Origin: Qipengyuania atrilutea
GTDB taxonomy: Bacteria > Pseudomonadota > Alphaproteobacteria > Sphingomonadales > Sphingomonadaceae
Assembly (NCBI RefSeq): GCF_013370205.1
Contig: NZ_JABWGV010000002.1
Span: 310,001 to 374,000 of the forward strand
Reading direction: 5' to 3'
DNA: 64,000 nt
The notes below the pieces were generated by a model, which saw nothing but the letters and a program-made list of their open reading frames with translations, was not told where the DNA came from and ran no database searches. Both the position numbers and the translations under genes were made by a program. Below, one piece after another: positions 26,103 through 35,282 of the stretch. Every line of letters begins with the position of its first letter. The stretch's first letter is position 1.

Positions 26103-27689
26103 ATGAACATGGCAGCGCGGGCACTGGATCGTCTTTTCGCTTATCCGCGTATGGCCGCGCTGCTCCTCGGCGCGCTTGCGCCATTGGGCTTTCCGCCCCT
26201 GCGTCTCTGGCCCATTTCCGTCCTTGCAATGGGCGCGTTCGTTCTCCTGCTACGCCGGTGCGAGACGAAGAAGCGCGCCTTCCTGCTCGGCTGGTTGTTC
26301 GGCGTCGGCTACTTCACCGTCACGAACAACTGGATCGCGACGGCTTTCACCTATCAGTCGGCCATGCCCGCCTGGCTAGGGATGCTGGCGGTTCCGATGC
26401 TCGCGCTGTATCTCGCGGTTTTTCCCGGTTTTGCCGCGCTCGGTACGCATGTATTTGCGAGGAAGCACGGCTCCGCAACATTAGCGCTTGCCGCCGGCGG
26501 CTGCTGGATCGTCGCGGAATGGCTGAGGAGCTGGGTGTTCACCGGCTATGCCTGGGGGCCGTTCTCGCTCGCGCTGCTCGGTCCGTTCGACCGCCCCGGT
26601 CTTGCCGCCGTCCTGCCGATCTTCGGAACCTACGCCTTGTCGGGCGTGCTGGTCATCGCCTCGGCTCTGGTCGTGGCCGCCGTGACGGAGCGCCGCTGGA
26701 TCGCGGCCGGCATCGCCGCCGTCTTGCTGACCGCTGGCATGTATTGGCCGGCATCAACGCCTCGCGAAGGCACGTTGCCGCTGACGCTGGTCCAGCCGGA
26801 TATCAGGCAGGACGAGCTCGACAATCCCGCGCAATTCGAGGACCAGTATCGGCGCATCAGCAACCTGACAGTGCCGCGTGAGCCGGGACAGCGGCGGCTC
26901 GTGCTTTGGCCCGAATCGGGCGTGCCCGATTACCTTCGCGACGGCTATCCGCAGCGCTACTACGACCAGATGACGGTGGCTGGCAATCCGAAGTTTGCCC
27001 GCTGGCGCATCGGACGCGCAATCGGCGAGGGAAGTCTGTTGCTGACCGGTGCCGTCGATCTCGAGATTGGCGGACCCGAAGGGTTCGAGCGGGCGGTCGG
27101 TGCCTACAACTCGGTCACCGCGATCCGGGCGGATGGCACAATCGTCGATAGTTACGCCAAGGCACATCTCGTGCCCTACGGCGAATATCTTGCGCTACGC
27201 TGGCTGCTCGAGCCGCTCGGAGCGACCCGTCTGGTTGCGGGCACGATCGATTTCATTCCCGGACCCGGACCCGAGACGCTCAACCTGGGTCCGTGGGGCG
27301 AGGCGGGCGTGCAGATCTGCTACGAGATAATCTTCTCGGGCGAAGTCGTCGATCCTGAAAATCGGCCCGATTACATCTTCAACCCCTCGAACGACGGCTG
27401 GTTCGGCGCGTGGGGCCCGCCGCAGCATCTGGCGCAGGCACGACTGCGCGCGATCGAGGAAGGGTTGCCGGTACTGCGCTCCACCACCACCGGTATCAGC
27501 GCCGTTATCGATGCACGCGGTGTGGTGCGCGAGCATATTCCGATGCACGTGGCGGACCGGATCGACACCCTTATCCCGCCGAAAGCCGCGCCGACGCCCT
27601 TCTCTTATCTCGGGCACTGGCTGACGGCCATCTGGGCTGCGGTGCTGATTGCCGCATCGCTGGTTGCCAGCCGCAGGCGGGCCAGCTAG
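26103..27689 (+). CDS. lnt: Apolipoprotein N-acyltransferase
   Basis: Adds the third acyl chain to the N-terminal cysteine of lipoproteins, at the periplasmic face of the inner membrane. 528 residues from ATG 26103; Met at 26109 is an alternative. Several N-terminal helices (residues 10-215) precede a nitrilase-fold domain. The Glu-Lys-Cys triad is visible: Glu in VLWPESGVPDYLRDG, Lys in YAKAHLVPYGEYLALRW and Cys in VQICYEIIFSG. A last helix lies at about 505-525. Lnt clients in this window include the lipoproteins at 30780, 40901, 57885 and 62315. It is followed by metK with 42 bases between. Confidence 0.95.
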   Translation: MNMAARALDRLFAYPRMAALLLGALAPLGFPPLRLWPISVLAMGAFVLLLRRCETKKRAFLLGWLFGVGYFTVTNNWIATAFTYQSAMPAWLGMLAVPMLALYLAVFPGFAALGTHVFARKHGSATLALAAGGCWIVAEWLRSWVFTGYAWGPFSLALLGPFDRPGLAAVLPIFGTYALSGVLVIASALVVAAVTERRWIAAGIAAVLLTAGMYWPASTPREGTLPLTLVQPDIRQDELDNPAQFEDQYRRISNLTVPREPGQRRLVLWPESGVPDYLRDGYPQRYYDQMTVAGNPKFARWRIGRAIGEGSLLLTGAVDLEIGGPEGFERAVGAYNSVTAIRADGTIVDSYAKAHLVPYGEYLALRWLLEPLGATRLVAGTIDFIPGPGPETLNLGPWGEAGVQICYEIIFSGEVVDPENRPDYIFNPSNDGWFGAWGPPQHLAQARLRAIEEGLPVLRSTTTGISAVIDARGVVREHIPMHVADRIDTLIPPKAAPTPFSYLGHWLTAIWAAVLIAASLVASRRRAS

Positions 27690-27696
27690 AGCGCGT

Positions 27697-27721
27697 ATAA
27701 AGACATAAAGCTTTCTTTATA
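27697..27721 (+). promoter_or_regulatory. ATAAAG/CTTTAT operator or hairpin before metK
   Basis: Two ATAAAG half-sites in direct repeat (27697-27702, 27705-27710) and one CTTTAT (27715-27720). The inner pair makes a 16-base palindrome ATAAAG-CTTT-CTTTAT; the outer pair forms an eight-base stem TATAAAGA/TCTTTATA ending three bases before the GAGG Shine-Dalgarno. Such half-sites recall, from memory, ArsR-type SahR/SamR methionine regulators. Either repressor operator or translational hairpin is possible. Confidence 0.55.
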
Positions 27722-27731
27722 TCGAGGTTTC

Positions 27732-28943
27732 ATGCGCGACAATTATCTCTTCACGTCCGAAAGCGTTTCCGAAGGTCACCCGGACAAGGTTTCCGACCAG
27801 ATTTCGGACGCGATCGTCGATCTGTTCCTCTCGAAGGACGCCGAAGCGCGCGTTGCCTGCGAAACGATGACGACCACGCAGCGCGTCGTCCTTTCGGGCG
27901 AAATCCGCTGCCGCGGAGTGTTCGAAAACGGCGAATGGGCAGACGGAGCGCTCGAGGAGATCGAGCAGACCGTCCGCAATACGGTGCGCGACATCGGCTA
28001 CGAGCAGGACGGCTTTCACTGGGAAACGCTGACTTTCGAGAATCACCTGCACGGCCAGTCGAGCGAGATCGCGCAGGGCGTCGATGCCAGCGGCAACAAG
28101 GACGAAGGTGCTGGCGACCAGGGCATCATGTTCGGCTTTGCGTGCGACGAGACGCCCGATCTGATGCCGGCGACGCTCGACTACAGCCACAAGATCCTGC
28201 AGCGACTGGCGCAGGACCGGAAGAACGACAAGGCGCCGTTCCTCGAGCCCGATGCGAAGAGCCAACTCACTCTGCGTTACGAAAACCGCAAGCCGGTGGG
28301 CTGCACCGCCGTCGTGGTTTCGACGCAGCACGCGTCCGGGTACCATCGAGGCGAGAAGGAAGCCGAACTGAAGGATTACGTGCGCGGCGTCGTAGCCGAC
28401 ATTCTGCCCGACGGCTGGCTGTCGGACGATACCGCCTGGCACATCAATCCGACCGGCGCTTTCGAGATCGGCGGCCCGGACGGTGACGCCGGACTTACGG
28501 GGCGCAAGATCATCGTGGACACCTACGGCGGCGCTGCCCCGCATGGCGGCGGCGCATTTTCCGGCAAGGATCCGACGAAGGTGGACCGGAGCGCGGCTTA
28601 TATCACCCGCTACCTGGCCAAGAACATCGTCGCTGCGGGCCTCGCCACGCGCTGCACCATCCAACTCGCCTACGCCATCGGGGTGAGTGAGCCTCTATCG
28701 CTCTACGTCGACACGCACGGCACCGGCAAGGTCGCCGACGAGAAGCTTGAGGACGCGATCCGTTCGCTGGACAAGCTCGGCGGCCTTACGCCCCGTGCGA
28801 TCCGCACGCACCTTGGCCTCAACAAGCCGATCTACCGCCGGAGCGCAGCCTATGGGCACTTCGGACGCGCGGCGAGCGGCGACTACTTCCCGTGGGAACG
28901 TACCGATTTGGTAGACGACCTTAAGGCCGCGGTCGGCGGCTAG
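27732..28943 (+). CDS. metK: S-adenosylmethionine synthetase
   Basis: Makes SAM from ATP and methionine in the cytoplasm, feeding TrmB, PrmC and other methyltransferases. 403 residues. Diagnostic segments: [20 protein letters not shown] at the N-terminus, the signature [12 protein letters not shown], and the P-loop-like [16 protein letters not shown]; the C-terminal [14 protein letters not shown] is also standard. It is about 20 residues longer than the E. coli enzyme, as is common in Alphaproteobacteria. Its GAGG ribosome site is immediately 3' of the ATAAAG/CTTTAT element, which may sense SAM or SAH status. Confidence 0.97.
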   Translation: MRDNYLFTSESVSEGHPDKVSDQISDAIVDLFLSKDAEARVACETMTTTQRVVLSGEIRCRGVFENGEWADGALEEIEQTVRNTVRDIGYEQDGFHWETLTFENHLHGQSSEIAQGVDASGNKDEGAGDQGIMFGFACDETPDLMPATLDYSHKILQRLAQDRKNDKAPFLEPDAKSQLTLRYENRKPVGCTAVVVSTQHASGYHRGEKEAELKDYVRGVVADILPDGWLSDDTAWHINPTGAFEIGGPDGDAGLTGRKIIVDTYGGAAPHGGGAFSGKDPTKVDRSAAYITRYLAKNIVAAGLATRCTIQLAYAIGVSEPLSLYVDTHGTGKVADEKLEDAIRSLDKLGGLTPRAIRTHLGLNKPIYRRSAAYGHFGRAASGDYFPWERTDLVDDLKAAVGG

Positions 28944-28946
28944 CGA

Positions 28947-30098
28947 TTAGTCCGCGCCGTGCTCGCCCTTGCGCGGGGACGGGCGGTCCAGCGCCAGCTT
29001 TGCGCGTGAAAACGCGAAGGGGCTGCGGACGCCCGGAATGCCCGCGAGTTCGATCTTCATGCCGCGTTCCTGCACCTGCGGGTCTGCGAAGACCTGATCG
29101 AGCGCATTGATCGGTCCCGCAGGAACGCCTGCTTCGGCGCAGCGTGCCAAGAGCGCTTCGCCTGTCCACTGCCGGGTCGCGTCTGACAATTCCTGGCGCA
29201 AGGCCTCGCGGTTGGTGAGGCGGCCGGCATTGGTCGAGAACCGTGCGTCGTCCAGCAGGTCGCGCCGTTCCAGCAGTTCCAGCAGCTTGCGGAACAGACC
29301 GTCGTTGCCCGGCGCGAGCACAACCTCGCCGTCCGCCACCGGGAACACGCCGTAGGCGCTAACCTGAAGATGCTCGTTCCCCATGCGCGGCGGGTTCTCG
29401 CCGGTCGCGAACAGCGCCATCGCCTGATTGGCGAGCAGCGAGACCGAGCAATCGAGCAGGCTCATGTCGATATGCTGACCCTTGCCGGTCCGGTGCCGCA
29501 TCAGCAGCGCCGCCTGGATCGCGCTCGATGCATAGACGCCGCAGAACAGGTCGGAGATCGCGAGGCCGTGCTTCATCGGTTCGCCTTGGGGCTCGCCGGT
29601 CAAGGCCATGAAGCCGCTCATGCCCTGAATGACGAAGTCGTAGCCACGCTCGCTGCGCCGCGGACCGGTCTGCCCGAAGCCGGTGATGGAGCAATAGACG
29701 AGGGCGGGGTTGCTCGCGGCGAGGCTTTCGTAGTCGAGGCCGAAGCGGGCGAGCTTTCCGGTAAGGAAGTTCTCGATCAGAACGTCCGCGTCCGCAGCGA
29801 GGGTTTTGACCCGGGCCAGATCGTCCGCATTGCCGAAGTCCGCGACAATGCTGCGTTTGCCGCGGTTGCAGGCATGATAATAGGCCGCTTCCTGCGTGCC
29901 GTCGTCGCGCTCGATGTAGGGCGGACCCCAGGCCCGGGTGTTGTCGCCGCCCGGCCCCTCGACCTTGATGACGTCGGCCCCGAGGTCGGCGAGCGTCTGC
30001 CCCGCCCACGGTCCAGCGAGCACGCGAGCGAGTTCCAGAACCTTCAGTCCGGCGAGCGGCGCGTCTGCTTCGCGCGGGGTGTCGAGCCAGCTGATCAC
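28947..30098 (-). CDS. CaiB/BaiF family CoA-transferase
   Basis: Family III CoA-transferase moving CoA between carboxylic acids. 383 residues. GTG start with GAGG upstream, lying just after the scoB stop. Motifs: LAGLKVLELARVLAGPWAGQ, LADLGADVIKVEGPGGDNTRAWGP, the catalytic-Asp region ITGFGQTGP to FCGVYASSAIQAALLMRHRTGKGQHIDMSLLDC (in parts). Last gene of the scoA operon; ends three bases before the convergent metK stop. The substrate is unknown; position next to scoAB suggests a short or branched acyl-CoA, for example a succinyl-CoA-dependent activation. Confidence 0.9.
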   Translation of the reverse strand: MISWLDTPREADAPLAGLKVLELARVLAGPWAGQTLADLGADVIKVEGPGGDNTRAWGPPYIERDDGTQEAAYYHACNRGKRSIVADFGNADDLARVKTLAADADVLIENFLTGKLARFGLDYESLAASNPALVYCSITGFGQTGPRRSERGYDFVIQGMSGFMALTGEPQGEPMKHGLAISDLFCGVYASSAIQAALLMRHRTGKGQHIDMSLLDCSVSLLANQAMALFATGENPPRMGNEHLQVSAYGVFPVADGEVVLAPGNDGLFRKLLELLERRDLLDDARFSTNAGRLTNREALRQELSDATRQWTGEALLARCAEAGVPAGPINALDQVFADPQVQERGMKIELAGIPGVRSPFAFSRAKLALDRPSPRKGEHGAD

Positions 30099-30105
30099 GC
30101 CCGCC

Positions 30106-30771
30106 TCAGCGCAGCGCCACCTCGTAGTGCGCCGTCGTCTGCGCAGCCACCTCTTCCTCGCTGACGCCCGGCGCGAGTTCGACGAGTTTGAACGGGCTGT
30201 TGTGGTCCGCACGCTGGAAAACGGCGAGGTTGGTGATCACCATATCGACGACGTTGGTGCCGGTCAGCGGCAGGCTGCATTCGGGAATGAACTTCGCGCT
30301 GCCGTCCTTCGCCGTATGATCCATCACGACGATGATCTTCTTGACCCCGGCGACAAGGTCCATCGCGCCGCCCATGCCCTTGATCATCTTGCCGGGGATC
30401 ATCCAATTGGCGATGTCGCCGTTCTCCGCCACTTCCATCGCGCCGAGCACGGTGAGGTCGATATGCCCGCCGCGGATCATGGCGAAGCTCGTCGCGCTAT
30501 CGAAATAGGCACTGTGTGGCAGTTCGCTGATCGTCTGCTTGCCGGCATTGATGAGGTCGGCGTCCTCTTCTCCTTCATAGGGGAAGGGGCCGATGCCGAG
30601 CATCCCGTTCTCGCTTTGCAGCGTGACGTGCATGCCTTCGGGGATGTGGTTGGCGACCAAAGTGGGAATGCCGATGCCGAGATTGACGTAATAGCCATCC
30701 TCGAGCTCCTGCGCAGCCCGCGCGGCCATCTGGTTGCGGTCCCAGCCGATCTTTTCCGCTGTTTCACTCAT
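30106..30771 (-). CDS. scoB: 3-oxoacid CoA-transferase subunit B
   Basis: Beta subunit of the family I enzyme that transfers CoA from succinyl-CoA to acetoacetate or another 3-oxoacid. 221 residues. It carries the catalytic glutamate in [13 protein letters not shown] (SENG) and the conserved [16 protein letters not shown] and [14 protein letters not shown]. The ATG at 30771 follows the acid phosphatase stop by eight bases. It requires ScoA, encoded one gene upstream. Acetoacetate use could come from ketone bodies or PHB turnover and connect to hbd. Confidence 0.95.
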   Translation of the reverse strand: MSETAEKIGWDRNQMAARAAQELEDGYYVNLGIGIPTLVANHIPEGMHVTLQSENGMLGIGPFPYEGEEDADLINAGKQTISELPHSAYFDSATSFAMIRGGHIDLTVLGAMEVAENGDIANWMIPGKMIKGMGGAMDLVAGVKKIIVVMDHTAKDGSAKFIPECSLPLTGTNVVDMVITNLAVFQRADHNSPFKLVELAPGVSEEEVAAQTTAHYEVALR

Positions 30772-30779
30772 TGTCGTTG

Positions 30780-31742
30780 TCACCTTCGGTTTTGCGTAGT
30801 CGCTGCGGGAGCCCACCGCTGATCTGGCGGAAATACCTCGCCGATACTGCCCGTTATCGAATCGCCGTAGACGGGATTGGGGAGCAGGAACCAGCCGTTG
30901 CCCCACAGCCGCGCATATTCGCTGGTCGCGGCCAATGCGCGGCGCTCCTGTACGCCGAGGCCTTCGGCGTTGAACACGTCGGCGAAGTCACCGAGATTGT
31001 CGCCCGCGAGCGCAATAACGCAGTATTTCTCCGCGATCATCGCGCGCCGTCCGTCCTTGTCGCCGCTGTTCGTGCCGTCGTCTCCGCGCAGGAACAGGGT
31101 TTCCCCGGGAACCGCTTCGCCGAGTCCCGCTGCGGCGATCGCGGCAGTCGCGCCCTCTGCGCTATACTGCCGGTTGGTGTTGAAGACAGGCGTGACGCCT
31201 GCCTCGCGCAAGCGGCGAAGGCCTTCCACTGCGCCCGGAACAGCGCGAGCGAGCGGGGCGCCGGTCCGTTCCCATTCCTCCCAGGTCGCGCCCGAATAGG
31301 CGTTACCCTTGGCAAGCCAGGCTTCGTAACCCGCGTTGAGGATGAGCGTCTCGTCCACGTCGAAGATCGCGGCGAATGGCTTGGCCCTGCCGTCGATGAC
31401 GCAGGCGGGCTGCCTGACTTCGCCGTCCAGACCCATGACGACCGCCTGCGGCACACGGCGCAGGCGCGTGATCGTAACCGTGTAATCCGCCAGTTGCCGC
31501 CACGCCTGAATGGAAACGCCCGCCGCTTCGCCCGATCCGTAAAGCCAGCGCATCGAGTCCGGTGCAGCCGCTTCGATCGGATCGGTTGGCTCCATCAATG
31601 AAGCTTGCGCTTCCTCGGCAGCACTGCCGACGGCTGCGGCGGCGGCGCGGGTGCGTTCGTCAATGCGAGGACGGTCTGTCGTCGCACATCCGGCCAGCAG
31701 CACCGCGCTCAGCAGTCCGGTAAGGGGAGCCCGCACACTCAC
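30780..31742 (-). CDS. HAD-family acid phosphatase lipoprotein (e(P4)/class B type)
   Basis: Probable outer-membrane or periplasmic phosphatase/5'-nucleotidase. About 320 residues from a GTG that overlaps the scoA stop (GTGA); a second GTG at 31736 is possible. Signal peptide with lipobox [10 protein letters not shown] gives a lipoprotein. HAD motif I is [20 protein letters not shown] (Asp-x-Asp-Glu-Thr); motif II lies in [13 protein letters not shown]; motif IV is [14 protein letters not shown]. These match the PF03767 acid phosphatase B group. It sits between the two subunits of one CoA-transferase, with tight spacing on both sides, although the proteins work in different compartments. Confidence 0.9.
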   Translation of the reverse strand: MSVRAPLTGLLSAVLLAGCATTDRPRIDERTRAAAAAVGSAAEEAQASLMEPTDPIEAAAPDSMRWLYGSGEAAGVSIQAWRQLADYTVTITRLRRVPQAVVMGLDGEVRQPACVIDGRAKPFAAIFDVDETLILNAGYEAWLAKGNAYSGATWEEWERTGAPLARAVPGAVEGLRRLREAGVTPVFNTNRQYSAEGATAAIAAAGLGEAVPGETLFLRGDDGTNSGDKDGRRAMIAEKYCVIALAGDNLGDFADVFNAEGLGVQERRALAATSEYARLWGNGWFLLPNPVYGDSITGSIGEVFPPDQRWAPAATTQNRR

Positions 31743-32461
31743 GCCGCTTTCCGCTCCCGCGTGGTGACGAATTCGATCTTCTTGTCGTAGGGCGCGCCGA
31801 CGATCATGCGGTTCACGAAGACACCGGGCAAGTGAATGGCGTCGGGATCGAGGCTGCCGGTCGGCACGATCTCTTCGACTTCCACGACGCAGACCTTGCC
31901 GCAGGTGGCAGCAGGCTGGTTGAAGTTGCGCGCGGTCTTGCGGAATACGAGGTTGCCCGTCTCGTCCGCTTTCCACGCTTTCACGATGGCGAGGTCGGCG
32001 AAAATGCCGCGCTCGAGGATATAGTCCTCCATCTCGCCGTCGCGGTTTGCGAACTGCTTGACTTCCTTGCCCTCGGCGACCTGCGTGCCGACGCCCGTCT
32101 TGGTATAGAAGCCGGGGATGCCGGCGCCGCCTGCACGCATACGTTCGGCGAGGGTGCCCTGCGGGCAGAATTCGACTTCGAGCTCGTTGGAGAGGAATTG
32201 CCGCTCGAACTCCTTGTTCTCGCCGACATAGGACGAGATCATCTTCTTGACCTGCTGCGTGCGCAGCAGCATTCCGATGCCCTCGTTGTCGATGCCTGCG
32301 TTGTTGCTAACGAAGGTGAGGTTCTTCACGCCGCTGTCCCTGATGGCTTCGAGCAGGCGTTCGGGGATACCGCAAAGCCCGAACCCGCCGCTGGCGATCA
32401 GCATGTCGTCTTTCAGCAGTCCGTCCAAGGCGGCGGCGGCATCGTCGAAAAGTTTCTTCAT
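31739..32461 (-). CDS. scoA: 3-oxoacid CoA-transferase subunit A
   Basis: Alpha subunit of succinyl-CoA:3-oxoacid CoA-transferase, binding CoA. 240 residues from ATG 32461. Family motifs SGGFGLCGIPERLLEAI, LTFVSNNAGIDNEGIGMLL and GAGIPGFYTKTGVGTQVAEGK are present. First gene of a four-gene operon on the minus strand (scoA, phosphatase, scoB, CaiB-like). The upstream region holds a LacI-type palindrome at 32617-32630, which overlaps a possible -10 element, so sugar- or substrate-linked repression is plausible. Confidence 0.95.
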   Translation of the reverse strand: MKKLFDDAAAALDGLLKDDMLIASGGFGLCGIPERLLEAIRDSGVKNLTFVSNNAGIDNEGIGMLLRTQQVKKMISSYVGENKEFERQFLSNELEVEFCPQGTLAERMRAGGAGIPGFYTKTGVGTQVAEGKEVKQFANRDGEMEDYILERGIFADLAIVKAWKADETGNLVFRKTARNFNQPAATCGKVCVVEVEEIVPTGSLDPDAIHLPGVFVNRMIVGAPYDKKIEFVTTRERKAA

Positions 32462-32616
32462 CGCGTCACTCCTGTGGGCCCGCATTAAGCGGGGCCGGTT
32501 CGGCTGTCACCCCGGCTCGTCCGAGTATCCTCGCGAAGATTCGGTACCGGGAGAGGCCTGTCTTCGTTGCAGATGCGATGGTGCAGCGCGGAAAAGCAGC
32601 CTTTGAACACTTTTTA

Positions 32617-32630
32617 TGATAGCGCTACCA
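32617..32630. promoter_or_regulatory. LacI-family operator-like palindrome TGATAGCGCTACCA
   Basis: 14-base near-palindrome with central GC, symmetric at 12 of 14 positions, of the form bound by LacI-type repressors in Caulobacter and sphingomonads (as I remember, TGRTAGCGCTAYCA-like sites). On the minus strand it overlaps TATCAT, a possible -10 with TTACCG 17 bases upstream, in front of scoA. No lacI gene is in the window. Confidence 0.5.
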
Positions 32631-32704
32631 AGCTTTCCCGGTAATATTGCGCTGCAAATACAAATTGATAAAAGTGAGTTGCGTGTTTTGCAACCATAGG
32701 TGAT

Positions 32705-32808
32705 TATTTCGCACTTGCGAGATAGCGGCACGTGGCGCATATCTGCTCGTGCCTTTCAGGCATCCTCTCCCAAACTTTCAAGCCCGGTCATTATGACCGG
32801 GCTTTTTT
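32705..32808 (+). ncRNA. Candidate small regulatory RNA with CCTCTCCC loop
   Basis: About 100 bases with: possible promoter (TTGCGT near 32680 and GATTAT near 32702), 5' hairpin GGCACG/CGTGCC (32727-32732 and 32748-32753), unstructured stretch with the anti-Shine-Dalgarno-like CCTCTCCC (32764-32771), and a strong terminator (32780-32808). No plus-strand protein gene lies between metK (ends 28943) and here, so the terminator needs another transcript. The architecture resembles alphaproteobacterial C-rich-loop sRNAs of the suhB/mmgR kind, but identity is not shown. The 5' end is a guess. Confidence 0.55.
32780..32808 (+). terminator. Intrinsic terminator of the candidate sRNA
   Basis: 11-bp stem AAGCCCGGTCA/TGACCGGGCTT with loop TTA and a run of six T at 32803-32808 on the plus strand. 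The minus-strand side lacks a T-run, so it is directional. Confidence 0.88.
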
Positions 32809-32968
32809 CTTGCCTGAAGCGAAACCCCTTCCGAACTACCGCGATCGAAACCCCGTGCCCCGTTTGCATCGCGGCGTATCGCTTCCTAGCTAATCGCGTG
32901 GACCGATCCTCCATGCCAGACATTGCATAGGTGATCGAAGAGTTAGGCAAGGATGGAGAGACGCCCCG

Positions 32969-35281
32969 ATGGCCGATGTTGATGCGCCGGTAGAAGAGAA
33001 CACGATCCGGCTACAGGTCGCCGCCGCTCGGCAGGAAGAGAGCGGACAGGGCATAGCGCGCATGCCGCGCAGCGCCTTCCAGAAGCTCGGCATTACCGAA
33101 GGCGACGTGGTCGAGGTAATGGGCAAGCGCAGCACCGCGGCGATTGCCATGTCCGCTTACGACGAGGACCAGTCGCTCGACGTCGTGCGGCTCGACGGCC
33201 TTCAGAGGGGGAATGCGGAAGCCGGCTCCGGTGAGCACGTGCGCGTCAAGGCGGCCGAATCGCGCGCAGCGACCCGCGTCGTTTTCGCACCCGCCCAGCG
33301 CGAAATCCGCCTTCAGGGTCCGACGCAGGCGCTCAAGCGCAACTTCTTCAGAAAGCCGCTGGTGGCGGGCGATCTCGTGGCGACGACCGGGCAGCAGCCC
33401 GTCGCGAACATGCCCAACCAGGTCCAGCGGATGTTCAACAACGCGCCCGCCTACGCGCTCACGCAAATCCGGCTGACCGTCGTCTCGACCACGCCCAAGG
33501 GCATCGTCCACATCGACGAGAATACCGAAGTGGAATTGCGCGCCGAATTCGCCGAGCCGCGCGATGGGCGCGCCGTCGTGAACTACGATGATGTCGGCGG
33601 TATCGAGGAGACGATCCAGCAGCTGCGCGAAATGGTCGAACTGCCGCTGCGTTATCCCGAACTCTTCACTCGCCTAGGCGTCGATCCGCCCAAGGGCGTG
33701 CTGCTTCACGGCCCGCCCGGAACCGGCAAGACCAGGCTCGCGCAGGCGGTGGCGAACGAATCCGATGCGGAATTCTTCACCATCAACGGCCCGGAAATCA
33801 TGGGGTCGGGCTACGGCGAGAGCGAGAAGGCGCTGCGCGACGTGTTCGAGCAGGCCAGCAAGGCTGCCCCCGCCATCGTGTTCATCGACGAGATCGATTC
33901 GATTGCGCCGAAGCGCGACCGCGTTCCCGGCGAAGCCGAGAAGCGGCTCGTCGCGCAACTGCTGACGCTGATGGACGGACTGGAGTCGCGCTCCAACCTC
34001 GTCGTGATCGCCGCCACCAACCGGCCCGAGGCCATCGACGAGGCGCTGCGCCGCCCTGGCCGTTTCGATCGCGAGATCGTGATCGGCGTGCCCGACGAGG
34101 GCGGTCGCCGCGAGATCCTTGGCATTCACACGCGCGGCATGCCGCTCGGCGACAAGGTCGACCTCAAGGAGCTCGCCAAGACGACGCATGGCTTCGTCGG
34201 CGCAGATATCGCGGCGCTTGCCCGCGAGGCCGCGATCGAGGCGGTTCGGAGGATCATGCCGCGCCTCGATCTCGACGAGCGCACGGTTCCGCCTGAGGTT
34301 CTCGAGGATCTTTGTGTCACCCGCGAGGATTTCCTGTCCGCGCTGAAGCGCGTTCAGCCCTCCGCGATGCGCGAGGTGATGGTGCAGGTTCCCAACGTCG
34401 GCTGGGAAGACCTCGGAGGCGTGGGCGAAGCGATCGCGAGCCTGAAGGAAGGTATCGAACTGCCGCTGAAGAACCCCGCCGCGTTCGAGCGGCTCGGTAT
34501 CAGGCCCGCCAAGGGCTTCCTCCTCTACGGCCCACCGGGGACCGGCAAGACCTTGCTGGCAAAGGCGGTGGCGAAGGAAGCGGAAGCGAACTTCATCTCG
34601 CTCAAAAGCAGCGACCTGTTGTCGAAGTGGTACGGTGAGAGCGAGCAACAGATTGCCAAGCTGTTCCGCCGCGCCCGTTCGGTTGCTCCCTGCGTGGTGT
34701 TCATCGACGAGATCGACAGCCTCGTCCCCGCGCGCGGATCGGGTGCCGGCGAGCCGCAGGTCACGGGCCGCGTCGTAAACACGATCCTCGCCGAAATGGA
34801 CGGGCTTGAGGAATTGCAGTCGGTCGTCGTCATCGGTGCGACCAACCGGCCGACTCTGGTCGATCCGGCGCTACTGAGGCCGGGCCGGTTCGACGAACTC
34901 ATCTATGTCGGTTCGCCCGACCGGAAGGGCCGCGAGCATATCCTGAAGATCCATACGTCGGGAATGCCGCTCGCCAGCGACGTCGATCTTGCAGCGCTTT
35001 CCGGTGAGACCGAACGCTTCACCGGGGCCGACCTCGAAGACGTGGTGCGCCGTGCCGGTCTGGTCGCGCTACGCCGGGCTGGCGGCGACGTGCAGGAAGT
35101 GACCGCGGCGGACTTTACCGAGGCGCTCAAGGATTCGCGGGCGACCGTGACGGCCAAGATGGAAGCGGAATACAAGAAGATGCGGGGTGAGCTGAAGAAG
35201 CGTGCTGCCGACATCCAGCCTATCGGCTTCCTTCACGAAGGCATGCTAGAACCCACGCGGGAGAAGAAGCACTCCGGTTAG
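32969..35281 (+). CDS. CDC48/VAT-type double AAA+ ATPase
   Basis: 770-residue homologue of archaeal VAT and eukaryotic p97/Cdc48, an unfoldase for protein quality control. N-terminal double-psi barrel domain (about 12-190: [21 protein letters not shown]). AAA domain 1: Walker [15 protein letters not shown] near residue 248, Walker [15 protein letters not shown], arginine finger in [13 protein letters not shown] domain 2: Walker [15 protein letters not shown] near 521, Walker [27 protein letters not shown]. Both ATPases look intact. ATG with GGAGAG upstream. No proteasome or PAN gene is near. It ends one base before the convergent MscS stop. Confidence 0.95.
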   Translation: MADVDAPVEENTIRLQVAAARQEESGQGIARMPRSAFQKLGITEGDVVEVMGKRSTAAIAMSAYDEDQSLDVVRLDGLQRGNAEAGSGEHVRVKAAESRAATRVVFAPAQREIRLQGPTQALKRNFFRKPLVAGDLVATTGQQPVANMPNQVQRMFNNAPAYALTQIRLTVVSTTPKGIVHIDENTEVELRAEFAEPRDGRAVVNYDDVGGIEETIQQLREMVELPLRYPELFTRLGVDPPKGVLLHGPPGTGKTRLAQAVANESDAEFFTINGPEIMGSGYGESEKALRDVFEQASKAAPAIVFIDEIDSIAPKRDRVPGEAEKRLVAQLLTLMDGLESRSNLVVIAATNRPEAIDEALRRPGRFDREIVIGVPDEGGRREILGIHTRGMPLGDKVDLKELAKTTHGFVGADIAALAREAAIEAVRRIMPRLDLDERTVPPEVLEDLCVTREDFLSALKRVQPSAMREVMVQVPNVGWEDLGGVGEAIASLKEGIELPLKNPAAFERLGIRPAKGFLLYGPPGTGKTLLAKAVAKEAEANFISLKSSDLLSKWYGESEQQIAKLFRRARSVAPCVVFIDEIDSLVPARGSGAGEPQVTGRVVNTILAEMDGLEELQSVVVIGATNRPTLVDPALLRPGRFDELIYVGSPDRKGREHILKIHTSGMPLASDVDLAALSGETERFTGADLEDVVRRAGLVALRRAGGDVQEVTAADFTEALKDSRATVTAKMEAEYKKMRGELKKRAADIQPIGFLHEGMLEPTREKKHSG

Positions 35282-35282
35282 G

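Larger units (their letters stand above)
32462..32968. other. 500 bp intergenic region, divergent promoters
   Basis: Holds no convincing protein gene. Contents: scoA leader and promoter (minus), a LacI-type palindrome, a candidate plus-strand sRNA with terminator, then about 160 bases before the CDC48 gene in which I see only its GGAGAG Shine-Dalgarno. Base composition in 32590-32720 is clearly more AT-rich than flanking genes. Confidence 0.8.
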
